This document shows, one piece after another, positions 1-12,095 of a DNA stretch of 64,000 nucleotides. Positions within the stretch are counted from its first letter, which is position 1. Each line of letters opens with the position of its first letter. Under the pieces are notes generated by a model. The model saw nothing but the letters and a program-made list of their open reading frames with translations. It ran no database searches and was not told the DNA's origin. Source of the DNA: Pithys albifrons albifrons (lineage: Eukaryota; Chordata; Aves; Passeriformes; Thamnophilidae); NCBI RefSeq assembly GCF_047495875.1, contig NC_092497.1, forward strand, positions 60,797,477 through 60,861,476, given 5' to 3'. A program made the translations under genes and the position numbers.

Positions 1-359
1 CAGTGTTTTGGGTCCAGAGAGTAAGTACATTCTAATGTGACAGCTCACCTTCAGAATGAGCCAAGACTGGAGTTTAAGGTTGCAGAGGCAGAGAGAGTAG
101 GAGATAGGAGGCCATTTGCATCAAAAGGTGGCACTTTCACTCTGGTGGAGAAGTGCTGCTCACAGCTGGGCACTCTATGATAGGAAAGAACAAGCTGAAG
201 AGATGCACCAGGAATGAACATGAATTTCTGGAACCGCCTCTTCCACATAAGTGGTGGGAGTAAAGAACATCAGCAACATGCAATACAGAGTTTGACACAT
301 TTCTGAAAGAGATGATATCATATGATACCTGTCATAGCAAAAAACAAGATTCTGTAATG
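1..359. other. unique sequence, no gene seen
   Basis: A+T-rich sequence with no repeat, RNA or coding signature that I recognise. A GTAAGTAC at position 21 resembles a splice donor at the end of an exon cut by the window edge, but only about 20 upstream bases are visible, so it cannot be judged. Confidence 0.5.
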
Positions 360-595
360 GAATCACCAAATCTCAGAATGCTTGGGGTTGGAAAGGACCT
401 CTCAAGATCACTTAATCCAACTCCCTTCCTAAAGCATGTTTATCTGGAGTGTGTTGCACAGGATCACATCAGGTGGCCTTTGAATATCTCCAGAGAAGAA
501 GACTCCACAGCCTCTTTGGGTAGCCTGTTCCAGTGCTCTGTCACCCTTAAAGCAAAGAAATTGTTCCTTTTATTCAGATGGAACGTCCTTATAGT
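360..595 (-). mobile_element. CR1 LINE 3' end, truncated
   Basis: Seen: starts with a decayed AATCACCAAATCTCAGAATG followed by GGGGTTGGAAAGGACCTCTC. It runs on through the phrases TTGAATATCTCCAGAGAAG, GACTCCACAGCCTC and CCTGTTCCAGTGCTCTGTCA. Known: these are the reverse complement of the 3' end of avian CR1 elements, so the element points left. It is a 5'-truncated, inactive copy covering only the end of ORF2 and the 3' UTR. The left edge carries the remains of the 8-bp 3' motif, and the right edge is the truncation point. CR1 insertion leaves no clear target duplication, and none was found. Confidence 0.88.
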
Positions 596-2743
596 AACTT
601 AGAATAATCCTCAAGTTCTCTGACATTTTCCTCTGCTTCTTCTCCCAATGTCTCTCTTTATTCCTTGTCTTAAACTTTTTAGAGACTAGAACTTTAACTA
701 TGTTTCTATTCCTTATTATCAACTGACAGTGACACTTAAGGGCAGGACAGAAAAACATAAGAGAGTCATTAAGAGTCCTATAGAAAATGGGAAGGATGTC
801 ACTGCTGAGGCATCCACTGTTATGTGGACTGCCTTCCTTTGAGAACTGAGAGAAGTTTTCACAGTGTATCAGTTCCTCCACTACTCTCTTTCTATGTTCT
901 GCTTTCCAGAATGCAAAAAAGAGGGACAGGCAGAGCCTCACAGGTTGGACACAAATGGCCAAGAAATGGTGGTGAACAGAGGATCAAATACATTTCCAGT
1001 GATACACCAAAGCCACAGATCAAGCAGACTTTTTCCAGGGAAGTCAATTATGATATATAAGGAATTCTGTGTAAAAGAAAGTACAGGAGATTTCAGGAAG
1101 CATGAAACCTCTTATCCATAAATAACTGATTTACATAAAGCCACCCTGTATTTATTGAAGTGTATAGTATACTTGTGTTTCCATGAAGTAAATTCCTGTT
1201 TCTCTTCATCTCCTCTAAGAACCAGTTAGTGCTAAATTAAACAGGAAAATGGTCTAAAGAGTATACAACATAGCATTCCTGGAAGTAGTATTGGTGTTGG
1301 GATAAGTCAGCTGGTGCTGTAGAAATACACAGGAACTGCAGTGTCTTCCCCAGGTGTGCACATAGAAGCACTCAGTAAATCTGTGCACTTCTTCAATTAG
1401 TAAATCATTTACATTTCACCTTGGACCTAATCTGAAGCTCATTTAATCAGGCCAGATTCTTGTCAACTTCAATAACTTGGGATGAGATTTTAGGAATCAT
1501 TACTTCTTTTCTGTTACAGAACTGCAAGACAAGCTGATTTCTAAAAGAAGTTATCCAAGCAGATACAAAACTTACATGAAAATAGTGCAGCTTGAGGAAA
1601 ATAGGGATTTCTTTATGAATAATAGTTTTTAAGAAATATTTTATAGGAACTTTATAGATATTATGTAGAAAATCTCATAATTGTATGATGAAATCCTAGT
1701 AAAAACATACAGCTTCTGTTTCTGCATCTGGTGAGAAAACATTTAAATCAGTTTAGGCTGTTATAAATTAGAATCTGAATCCTAGGAGCATAAGAAATGT
1801 TATTTAAAAGGCTGTAAATTCAGGTGTTGGTAAGTCAAATGCACTGACAAACCAGAAGTACTTTAGTAAGCACATATACACTGGAAAAAATGCATATAAA
1901 TATATTGACCAACCAAGGGAGCATAAACTACAATTGCATTGTTCAAATGTAGTAACATGTTGAATTCAGAGGCATGCATAATTACCTAGTAATTCTCATG
2001 ACTTTGGAAAATTCTTATCATAGGTCACAACTGAGGCTTATACATAGACAATATTTCTAATTTTTCACAAAATCAGCTTGTGAATATCTTTGAAAAAGAA
2101 TTACAATCCCTGGGGCCTTGAAAACAAGTTTTTATGTAAACTGTAAATACATAATCCAGAAGTCCCTCCCAGTGCTCACTGTTCATAATGATACAGCTAA
2201 ACCTTTAACAGAGACATTTATTGGCAATAATAGTGGTAGATATTGCCATGTTTAAGCAACTCATTCTTGTAGACTAGATACACCCTCAGAAACACCAGCA
2301 CACCCATATACATTATGAAGTTACTAATCAGGGCATTTATAGTTCAGTAGAAACACTGACAATAATTCATTTACATACTCATGAAAAAAAAATGTCCTTA
2401 ACTTCCTAATTTGCCTAACCCTGCTGCAGTATATCTGTGCAGGAGTGTTGAGTCTCAGTTCTCTCTGTGAATACCCAGATTTGAGACATGGGCCACAGCT
2501 GCAAGCTCTAACTAGGTAACTACTTTAGCAAGGAAAACATACATTCCTCATCAACAGGGCTGTGGCAACTGAAGGGCTTCACAGACTCAGCTATCCTCTT
2601 GCAGAAGTTCTTTCAGACATGCAAGTTGTATTCCTTAGAAACCTGTTTCAGTGTAAGCTGGCAACAATATTGCCTGTACTAACATCAGCTACACATCTCT
2701 CTCTACCTACAAGCTTCCCAATGACTGGCAAAAGTAATCTCTA
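596..2743. other. unique sequence, no gene seen
   Basis: A+T-rich, with short open frames only on both strands. The longest, 130 codons on the minus strand at 570-962, has no recognisable domain and is within chance expectation. No repeats recognised. Confidence 0.5.
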
Positions 2744-2820
2744 ATAGAATCATAGAATTATTAACATTGGAAAAGATCTCTAGTGTAATCAATTCAAACC
2801 ATTAACCTGCTATGCAATTC
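2744..2820 (-). mobile_element. short CR1 3' end fragment
   Basis: Seen: AATAGAATCATAGAATTATT followed by AACATTGGAAAAGATCTCTA and a degenerate 'caattcaaaccattaacc'. The repeated ATAGAAT octamer and the GGAAAAGA.CTCTA phrase are the reverse complement of a CR1 3' terminus. Only about 75 bp remain, with a high level of change, so this is an old truncated copy pointing left. Confidence 0.75.
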
Positions 2821-3829
2821 ATCCCAGTGAGCAAACAAATGTTAATAAAACTAGATTTGTGATTGGGAAAATGCTGGCTGTTTATCCATTTGTATTGAGA
2901 AATCTTCAATATTTTTGCTAATTTTTAATCTTCTAGTTATAAAAATATTTGTAAATATAATTATGACTAAATGGTCCAGTCCAATCTATTTGTCAGTCTG
3001 TTCCCTGGAATTTTCAGGTGATTTATAACCCCCATGATTCCCTCTTTGAAGTGAACTTTCTAGAAATGGTTAGCTTATACACCTCCCTGTGACATAAAAA
3101 GCAACACTGAGATCAAACATATACCACAGTAAGAGAAGTTTAAGACATCTGGGGTTCTATGTATATTTTTGCTCCTGAAATCTGTGAACCCATATCTACC
3201 TGTCTCTGAATTGGAGAAACACTCTATAGTTACACTCTATAGACAAAAAATTTGAGAGAAGAAATGTGGTGATTTTTTTCCCAACTTTTTCTATTAGGAA
3301 AATATTTTCTCCACATCTTACAGCTCACAGGCTTTTGTACAGTAACATACATTAAAATATACAGCTTAGCTATGTTCAATAGTCGGATATAAAATTATGC
3401 AAAAGGGATATGGAAAAAAGGAACTCATAACCATGTCATCATACCATCTGAAATGCTACTTCCTTGCTTTATTACCTCCAAGCACAATTCTGCTGCAGTA
3501 CTTTTCAATTAAACATACTTCAGGGATTTCAGAAGAAAACAAAACCTTTTTTTTTTTAATAGAAAACGACATATGAACACTGTTCTCTGTTTCCTTTACA
3601 ATGAAAATGGATTTATAATGGGCCCATGCCACATGTGGGACAGGAGCGGATGTGAGCCATGGAGGGGCTGCAGCAGTGCCATGTGCCAGACACCGCCACA
3701 GCAGAAGTGACTAGGCAGTGATAGGTGTTGCTGTAAGGCCACTTTCCCTTCCTCTTGGCAGCCCACGCATGGAAACTGTGAAAACTATGCAGCAGGAAAA
3801 CGGTAGCACAGTCAGCACTGTGGAACCAT
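2821..3829. other. unique sequence; GC-richer patch at 3620-3830
   Basis: 2821-3619 is A+T-rich with nothing recognised. 3620-3829 is more GC-rich ('ggacaggagcggatgtgagc', 'gacaccgccacagcag') and directly precedes a CR1 ORF2 fragment. It may be upstream CR1 sequence, but I could not match it with confidence. Confidence 0.4.
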
Positions 3830-4452
3830 GACAGGATAACTCAAATGACTGGAGTGCTGCAATCGATGGTTGTAAACTCTTCAGATGGGATGAGCAAGGA
3901 AGGAGAAGCAGTGAAGGGAGAGCCCTGTGCGTTAGGGAGTGTTTTGACTGCCTGAAGATTAATGATAGTAATTATTAAGGTTGAAGGCTTATGCATAAGG
4001 ATTAGGAGGAAGGCTAACGAGGGAGATATCCTGGTGGGAGTCTGTTATAGACAACCCAACCAAGATGAAGAGATGGGTGAAACACCCTGCAAGCAGCTGG
4101 AGCAGACTTGAAGTTGCTGGCCCTTGTCCACTCGGGAGACAGGAGTCCCCATAATCCAGGACGAAACAGTGACCTGTTGCTCCACTTAAACATGCGCAGG
4201 TCTGTGAGACTGGATGGGGTTCATTCAAGAGAACTGAGGGAGCCAGTGGAAGTGCTCAACAAGCCCCTTTCCCATAATTTGCCAGCAGATAGCTAATCAG
4301 AAAGGAGCTTGATATGTGGAAGTGAGCACCACCTCTGGAAGCATTTAGAAAACCTGTAGGTATGGTGTTTAGAAATATGGTTTACTATTGGACTTGTCAG
4401 TGCTGGGTTACTGGTTGGACTTGATGGTCTTAGGGGTTTTTTTGAACCTGAG
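3830..4452 (+). mobile_element. CR1 LINE remnant: ORF2 endonuclease part plus 3' end, internally deleted
   Basis: Seen: 3890-4100 reads like the endonuclease half of CR1 ORF2 in decayed form, with phrases such as TTAGGGAGTGTTTTGACTG, GTTGAAGGCTTATGCATAAG, GGGAGTCTGTTATAGACAA and AACCAAGATGAAGAGATGG. From about 4180 the text jumps to a region normally much further along ORF2 (GACTGGATGGGGTTCATTC, CCCCTTTCCCATAATTTGCC). From about 4310 it jumps to a 3'-end segment (TACTATTGGACTTGTCAGTG, GGTTGGACTTGATGGTCTTA). The element is therefore broken by at least two internal deletions and many stops, or is a patchwork of copies. No intact reading frame remains. It ends against a CR1 of opposite strand at 4453. 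Confidence 0.82.
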
Positions 4453-4650
4453 TCATAGAATCACAGGATTGCTAAGGTTGGAAAAGACCTCTAGGATCAT
4501 CCTGTTTATCCTTTGACTAAAAGCACTATATCCACAAAAGCATAGAGTGTAGTTTCATGTCTAATCATTTTTTCGAACCTTTCCAGGGATGGTGACTCTA
4601 CCACTTCCCTGGGGAGCCTATTCCATAATGATTCTATGCTTCTGTGATTG
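4453..4650 (-). mobile_element. CR1 LINE 3' end, opposite strand to its left neighbour
   Basis: Seen: TCATAGAATCACAGGATTG, then CTAAGGTTGGAAAAGACCTC, then further right CCAGGGATGGTGACTCTACC and ACTTCCCTGGGGAGCCTATT. This is the reverse complement of a CR1 3' end, so it points left. At 4624-4650 it runs into ATAATGATTCTATGCTTCTG, a plus-sense CR1 terminal motif, suggesting a third small 3'-end scrap. All are inactive truncated copies. Confidence 0.85.
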
Positions 4651-7094
4651 TTATACCTTAACTTCCTCTATAAGAAATGAGAGGTGCTTTTGCATTATAG
4701 AGTATAGTGAAAAGGGGAAAGATTTTTTGCTTGAATCTTTGCAGCAGTGAGAAAAATATTGTGGCTTCTCTCTGAGCCTACCCCAGCCATTCCTGACAAT
4801 GCTGTTTCAGTGAGAAATGTTGCAAAAACTGGAAAGAAGTTTGTGGGCCCCTCTAACAGTGAAAAACCTTCACCTGTTAAGCTAAAACTTCAGCATAATC
4901 TTCAAATGTTAAAGTAAAAGCAGTGTATGATATGAGGTTATGCTTTATGCCAAAAAGAAGCTGAAATGCTGCAAAATTTTAGTGACATTTGCTGCATTCA
5001 GGAGCAGTTTTGAGACTATTGCAGAACTCAGATTTTTCACCTTCATTATGAATAGAAATATCTAGTCCTTAACCAGTTATATCACTTTCTATTTATGGCT
5101 CTTCTGGCAATAGTTAACAATAAGTTGCTGTTTCTCATATTGCAATTTCACTCTGACATTGCCACTATATTGTGAAGAAAGTATGAATCTCCTGCTACCT
5201 CATTCAGCTACAAAACCATAGTTGTTCATTGCTATGGCAACAGCTGCCCCAGCCCAGCTTAATAGGGTGCTTGTCTAGACAGCATTAAACATGTCTGCCC
5301 TTATGTGTGTCTGGTTTTAGATGCCACATATGACGAACCTGGAGTGAAGGGAAGAGAGGCAACTGCAAAGAACTGAGTAAAAGAGTAAAAGTGTTTCAGA
5401 AGTCACCCCACATTACATGAGAATTTTTAATTCTGGAGACCTTTCCTGGCATGGGTGTTAAAATATGTTCCTCAGTCAGGACATGCAGATTTATAGATGT
5501 GTATGAAAGAATTTCAAACTGATTTCTAACTGAACTGAGTTAAGCACCACCACCACCTGCAGGCTTCTCCAGGAGCACAAGTTATCTCTCAGGGGCAGAA
5601 GTCCATTTCATAGTTCCTATGGAGATGCATGGTGTGTCTGAGACTGGGGAAAGCCAGGAGGTCTTAGCATGGACCTGACAAAAGTCTTAGTTCCCTTTCA
5701 GATCTACTCTTTGGATCTTGGGGAAAACAGAATAAAGCACTTCAGCACTGTCCACATCTCCATCACAGGAGGCCCCTTGCAAGGGGAACAGTTTCCTCAC
5801 AAGCAGTGAAGCAACTGAATCTGTAGTCCAAGAAAGCTGCATGACCTCAGCTAAGTGCAGCCTGTATAAACAGAGTTTATACATCCCAAGATGGCACTTC
5901 AGTCACCCTGGAACTTCTACAACCTTCTACAACTCAGAGACTGCCTATTGTGCAATGAACAAAACAGGTGTTTTCAGCATTTTCCATTTGCTCTGATAAT
6001 CTGTATTTCACAGTTAAAGAGGGCACAGCCTGAGGTTAAGCTAGAATGTGAAAGGCACAGATTTGATTCTCTGGTCTTTTCCTCTCCAGAAAATATCTCA
6101 AAGAGCATGCTACAGCATTTTTGGGGATGCTGAACTCTCAGTATGTGATTCTGGCAATTGTCCTTGTTTAAGTAAGTAAATATAGACTAGAGCAGGTACA
6201 ACTGAAACCTACATGATGACCATCGTAAGTCTCCCTGCAAAGCGCATCTAAGCAGTTGTCCTTCTCTCTCTCCTGCTCCCACTGTGAATGATACAAGAAA
6301 ATACTCCCTGAGCCATTACAAATTAATACTGAGATGTTCTTCTGGAGGACAAGCATCCACCTTCTGTCTGGCACTAGGTGAGAGAGAAATACAGAACTGT
6401 TCAGGATCAATTCAGGGACAATGCCTGCTGGCAAACAGACTCTTCTCAGGAAAAGCTAGAGATGAGTGTTCCAGCTGCTTGTGCTGCCAACACACTGCTT
6501 GTGTGTTGTGGGGTTGACTTGTTGCCAGAACAGCTCATAAAGGGAGTCTCCCATTGGAGAGAAGACAATTAAAATTGTTGGTAGAGTCCTATATTCAGCA
6601 TATTCCCCATGCCACCTTCTTTAAACAGACTGTTACTGAATCCAGGAGGAGAATACTCTCCCTGTGGAAACACTACAACCATTTACCACTGCTGAGACCT
6701 TACTTGACCCACTGTATGCACAGGATAAGGGGGTGCAGTTTGCACTTTCTGAAACACATTGGGTAGGTTCAGGGCAAAGGCTCAAAGGGACAGCGTTTAA
6801 CAAGAACAGTGTTAGGTGATCATATGCGCACTGCAATGTAGTAATTTCCTCATTTTGCATCTATCCCAGACTTGTGCTCATGGATCATGCCATTTGTGCG
6901 TTGCGTGCCAGTATCCCTCCCTAACAGCAGCCAATTTATACTATACCTTTCCATGTGCTTGGCTCATCATCACTCCTGTTGAAGCACCTAATCATTTCAA
7001 CAAGGAATATTCTTGTAACACATTCTTTCATACCTCAAATACGAGGAAATGGTACGCAAAACACCTGCATGTTATAGTTTATTGTTGCAAAGTA
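4651..7094. other. unique sequence, no gene seen
   Basis: No repeat family recognised. Open frames of 60-117 codons occur on both strands (longest 6816-7169 +) without domains, and overlap each other antisense as chance frames do. The 3' end of this stretch grades into CR1 ORF2 near 7095. Confidence 0.5.
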
Positions 7095-7161
7095 TCACTA
7101 CAGTCTCATCTGGATGTTGACAATGTTCCAATTTTCAATAAGGGCAAGAATGATGACTCTG
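7095..7161 (+). mobile_element. CR1 ORF2 remnant, part left of the nested LTR
   Basis: Seen: ATGTTCCAATTTTCAATAAG GGCAAGAATGATGACTCTG resembles the CR1 reverse-transcriptase segment just before the 'G-N-Y-R-P' stretch. The text continues in register after the LTR at 7798 ('ctctggaaactacagacctc'), once one copy of the duplicated CTCTG is set aside. It is the left part of the element described at 7798-8490. Confidence 0.75.
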
Positions 7162-7797
7162 TGTTATGAGTTTAACCAAGCAGGCCAAGAAGTTAGGCTT
7201 TAAAGTTCAGATTAAGCCTGAAATTGTCAGCTGACTTGAGCTGGGCTGAGCTAGCTAACAGCTGACTTCTTCTAGCCAATAATATTGTATTCCATACCAT
7301 ATTGCATCATCTCAAAAGGGGTAAGAGCTGGTGTGTGGGTGTGGCTTAGTCAGTTGCTTCACAGCTGTGGTCCCAGGAAGACACTCTGCTGTCCCAGAAG
7401 GGATGGGGAGACCCAAGCCCGGAGCACCAGCTTACCATCATGTTATCTTAGGGAAGTAAAATGTTTGTTCTTAGCTTTTTCTCTCTGCTTTAGTCTGTCT
7501 CTGAAGAATTGACTTCTCTAGAATGATTTGTAGTTAAAATGGTAGAATTTGTGTTTACTGGGAAGTGGGAAATTATTTCTTGTTATACATAACTTGTATA
7601 AGTGTGTGTTATATTGTAGTTTTCTCTTAATTTTCTCTTTTCTGTACAAATACATGTAGTTAGTTTCAGCATAAACCTGGGGGTTTTTGAGGGTTTTTTC
7701 CTCTCCCTCTTCTTTTTCCCTTGGCTGGTTGGGGAGAGGAGGAACTCTTTTCACTCTGTCCTGGACAGTTGGCATTTTGCCAGCTCAACCCAGGACA
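7162..7797 (+). mobile_element. solo LTR, ERVL-like, nested in a CR1
   Basis: Seen: 636 bp starting TGTTATGAGTTTAA and ending CTCAACCCAGGACA. The ends form an imperfect inverted repeat. The 5 bases before it (7157-7161) and after it (7798-7802) are both CTCTG, a perfect target-site duplication. The body holds ATTCCATACCATATTGCATC, also a recognisable part of the U3 region of other avian LTRs and similar to the CCATATGACATTATG module on the minus strand of the LTR at 15.9 kb; this sets the plus orientation. Known: 5-bp duplications are typical of class III (ERVL) proviruses. A single LTR with one duplication on each side is the product of recombination between the two LTRs of a provirus. There is no internal viral gene. 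Confidence 0.92.
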
Positions 7798-8490
7798 CTC
7801 TGGAAACTACAGACCTCTCAGTCTCACTTTATTGATTGGTAAAATTATGGAGTTTATTCTGGGAGGTCCTGAAAAACTTCTGAAGGGCAATGCAGTCATC
7901 AGTCACGGCTTCATGAGGGGATAGTCTCCTTGTGAAACTTAGGTTCTTTTGCAACAAGATAAGCCAGTTCATATTCATGTTTCAAGGAAGTTTTTTGGAT
8001 TTCAGAAAAGGTTTTAATACCACCTGCCACAGAATCTTTCTGGTTAAAATGTCTGGCCTGCAGCTGGGTGGACACATTATGTGATGGATGAGCAATTGAC
8101 TGACAGACTGGGCACAAAAGGTTATAGCAAATAGGGTGACATGTTATCAGGTTTGCAACTGGTCTCTAGTGGGGTTCTTCAGGGCTCCATTCCAGGGTCA
8201 GTGCTCTTCAACTTCTCCATAAACAACTTGGGTGCAGGACTTGAAGGTCCTCTAAGTAAGTCTGCTGACAATACAAAATTGGGATGAACTGTTCACTCCC
8301 TTCAAGGCAGAGACATCCTGCAGAAAGACCTTGACAAATTAGAGGTCTGGGCAGTCACCAACCATGTGAAGTTCAACAAGAAGTGCCAGATGCTGCCCTT
8401 GGGATGGACCAAACCCAAATGTATGGACAGACTGGGGAATGAGATGCTGGAAAGCAATACAGGGAAAGGGACCTGGGCAGCATGTTCTTC
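7798..8490 (+). mobile_element. CR1 LINE reverse-transcriptase (ORF2) remnant, part right of the LTR
   Basis: Seen: conserved CR1 phrases in order: GGAAACTACAGACCTCTCAG; GGCTTCATGAGGGGATAGTC; TTGGATTTCAGAAAAGG; CTAGTGGGGTTCTTCAGGGC (the 'SGVPQGS' region); CTTCAACTTCTCCATAAACA; GTCTGCTGACAATACAAAAT (where the catalytic 'FADD' region should be); GACAAATTAGAGGTCTGGGC; GTATGGACAGACTGGGGAAT. Frameshifts, stops and small deletions make it a dead pseudogene. A 3' UTR is not reached. It was interrupted by the LTR at 7162-7797, so the CR1 is older. Confidence 0.9.
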
Positions 8491-11400
8491 TAATATTCTA
8501 GAGCAAATATTTCAATCCACTATGAATCCAATACTTCCAGTGCATGGTGACATCACTCTCAGTGCATTGGCATCATCACCTACGAGCAGCTCTGCTGCAT
8601 GTCTGGCAGCCTCATAAGACAAGTAGCTGACAATAAGCCAAAAGTCACCTTGGAACATCTGAATATCATTTCAGGTTAGAAAAACAATAAACTTTCTGGA
8701 GCATCTACATGTATAATATACATAATTCTTCCTGTATCTGAACTATGCCTCTTCATCTGCATTTTTTGCCAAAGCGTGGGAAGTATCATGAGTAGTTCAA
8801 TTTGCCTCAGAAATGGAAGTGATGTTGAGCATTAAGCATGAAGCTTCATTCACAAAAAAGTCATATTCAAACAATGAGTTACATCCTTTATTAAACACAG
8901 ATGGTAATATTCCTAGGGACAATACTAACACTGAGATTAAATCCTTACTCATATACAATTTCTTCTACATTATATCAATTATTGGCAGTCTGGCTTCCTG
9001 ATGGAGAATATTAAACTCTTACAAGTAATGTTTCAGCTTAGACACTTGATGTCTCAGGCAGATATTTTGTTCTCCCAGAAGTGTTTAAACAAAGGAAACT
9101 CAAAAAGTTTAAGCAAGAGCTATTTTGCCAAACCTCTGTAGTAACTTAAAGGACTAAATTGATAGGACCCTGCACACAAATGCCTAGTAACAGTAGCCCT
9201 ATCTATGCTACTCATTAAGCTTGCCATGGGCTTAATTGCAATGCCAAAATGAAATAACATTTGGATTCAGAGAATTCAAGCATTTTGAAACTGCTACATG
9301 TAAGTAATTTGGGTGCAGGAGAGTGACTTGCACCATGCAGACATTTTTATTTAAGGCTTTGAAAAAGCAATAACTGTATAAGAGATGTTCCTGCCACTGA
9401 ACTATTACAATTATTGTTTTATATGATATGAAATGTGAATTGTAATAGCTGCTGTTCTTCATGAGTCATAACAACAGCCATCACTACTGCACATTTGATC
9501 ACATAGTAAGGTAAATAAAATTGCAATCATTGCAGTCTTTTTTAAAAAATTACATTTGCTGAAAAGATGCAAACAGACAAATAGTTTGCATATTATTAAA
9601 GGAAACACAAGGTCTTATTGAAAATGTACTATTATAAATCATAAATTTCAAAGTTCTGCAGCAAAGCAGTAGAACATCCTTTTTTTCTCTTCAGTTCACT
9701 GTTTCAATTCCCAAAAAAGTCAATGTCTTCATGACTTTAAAACATAAAACAAACAAACAAACCAGAAAAAAAAATCCACCCAAACCAACCACCCTGCTTT
9801 AACACACTTTCTGGGATACTGTGGTACATTTGGTGTTGTTATTCTTGACGCATTTGCTATTGCTTTCATCTTGCCAGACCCTGTCTAGGAAGAATCACTA
9901 AAACTGAGGCTAGGATAAGTGATCAAATGGAAGGAAGAAAGAAGTTTTGGATGCCTTGAAATTTTCTCTGATGTAGAGTTTGATCAAGCATATATTGGTA
10001 AAATTGTCTGGATACAAGTCACAGGCAACACCACTTTGTACTAGCATACTAATTTCAGTGGGACAAGGATGCAGCCCATCTGTATATTTTTACTGGCAAT
10101 CTTGAGCGTAAGCACCAAAGTCATTTTTGGACACTGATACCTCATTTATGTCAACTTTTTACAGTTGTTCATCTATGTCTGTGCTGTGCTTAGCATGACA
10201 AAACAATTCTCCATTGTAAACTCAGTCATGCAAACTGTAAAAACACATGTCCTGTTTTTGCCACCTGAAGTAGTAAAGCAGTACTTGGTATGGATGCTAT
10301 TGGATATAATTAAAAAGCCACAGAAATATTCTCTATTCCTGCTCTCATATAGAGAGCTGCAAAACTTCCACAAAGCAAATCTTGAGGGCAGGTTCTCTTC
10401 CCTCCTGTAGCTTGCCACATTCTTGGAAAGACAGGAAGTGCTGTGCAAGTGTAATTCAAAGGAGAAAACACTTTTGGTCACTATATAGATACAGGAGTCA
10501 TTATAGTTTGTTGTGGATCTGCATAGTAAACTTTGTCTTATACTTGTGAATACACATGGTGGTCGTAGCTGCCTATCCCTGGTCTGAGGATTGCCAAAGG
10601 CTGTGATAAACACACTACCAGGCTGTGGCACAATGTTCACATGCTGGAATTAGAATGTGTGCCATTCTCATCTGTGAGCCAAATTCGAATTCAGCTTTAA
10701 ATGTATTAAATAGAAAATATGAAATACATACGAAAGAAAATCTGCTCTATATAGGGCAACACCCATCTGAGGTTTTCAACCCCCAGGGACACCATGGTCT
10801 TTGGGAAAGCCAGAATAGGCTTTCCCATGCTGTTATCTTCTCATACTTCTACTGCAATCTTCTCTGGAGAAAAAAGTGCTAAATATTCCTTCAGCAGATC
10901 CTGTAGGCTGAACAACCATTCCAAAGTGTTGCTCGCCAGGATAGACTGAGCACACAGGGCAAAGCCTGGCTTTTATACTTCTATTTTAGTTTCAGCAGCA
11001 ACATTAATAAAGCATGGCAGCTTGTCCTCATTCTAGTCCAGTGGCAGCCTTGTTATACAATGTACTTTGATATACAGTAGTCTTTATCTGCTATCAGACT
11101 GAAAGAAATAAATCACACTCCAACACAGAATCTGATAATTTATCTCATTCTGACTTAGGAGCACAAATGTTTCATCTAAAATGTGGAATTCAGTCATTAC
11201 ATATGGACTTTTTACAGGATTTTTTTAGTTGTTATTTGAAATCTAGTGTGACAGGTCGTTTTGTAATTGTAGGGCCTTCCATCATAGCATTCATGGAAAA
11301 AAGAGGGAATTGCAAAGGAAACAAACACTGAACCTTGAGCACAGACAGAGTAAAACACTGAGTAATGGCTGCTGGTTCTGACTGGCTTTCAGAAATGGAA

Positions 11401-12095
11401 CCATAAGTACTCCAGTTTCTCCTGGGTCAGTGCTGTTACAGGGTAGCATTTTATTTGTAGAGTTCATAGAGAAATTGAAGACATTTCCTGAGAAAGATGA
11501 GATTGACTCCCTTGGTTCACTAAGCAAGTTTTTCCTAAGGGAAAATTAAGTATCCTTAAAACAAAAATTGTGAAAATATGTTCGTGAGTAGTAAAATCTA
11601 ATCAGTAGAGTTATTATAGACCATCAAGGAATTAACCACAAACTGGCTTTACCTATAACAGTGAAATATCTTACTCTTAGCCTTTCTGTCTAGGAAAGGA
11701 TTTGAGTGTGTTGTCAAATTACACCTGAAGCTCCTTAAAAACTGGCCACAGAATATCGTGTATCAAAGTTCAGACAAATTTATCATTTGAAAAGCATCCA
11801 AAATGATCATAACAGGAAGAAATTAAGATAAGAGAGGCAGTCTTTCTTTCTCTAATGTATTAATGAAACCATCCAGAGATGCAACAAACAGGATCTCAGT
11901 GTACCCAAAATTATGAGCACCAATAGGATGAAACGACCTTTCAGATTTATGTAAAAAGAAAATAGTGCAAAATGAATGCCATACCCTAGTATGATACAGA
12001 GAGAGCTGTGAGAATTAAAATGCACTTTTCCTTATTAAGGAAGGAAGGCACAGAGAATGTGATTTACCCATTAATTTTGTTCATGTGCTCTTATT
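8491..12095. other. unique sequence, no gene seen
   Basis: A+T-rich. The longest open frame, 155 codons at 10173-10640 (-), shows no domain, signal or splice context. A short A/C-rich tract lies at 9741-9795. Nothing else recognised. Confidence 0.5.
9741..9795. repeat. A/C-rich low-complexity tract
   Basis: Seen: AAACAAACAAACAAACC followed by a run of A and then CCACCCAAACCAACCACCC. It is almost free of G and T. It mirrors the G/T-rich tract at 41.6 kb on the opposite strand. Confidence 0.8.

Noticed and set aside
10173..10640. 155-codon minus-strand open frame
   Set aside because: No recognisable domain, A+T-rich composition equal to its surroundings, no splice or promoter context. A frame of this length is plausible by chance in 64 kb read six ways.
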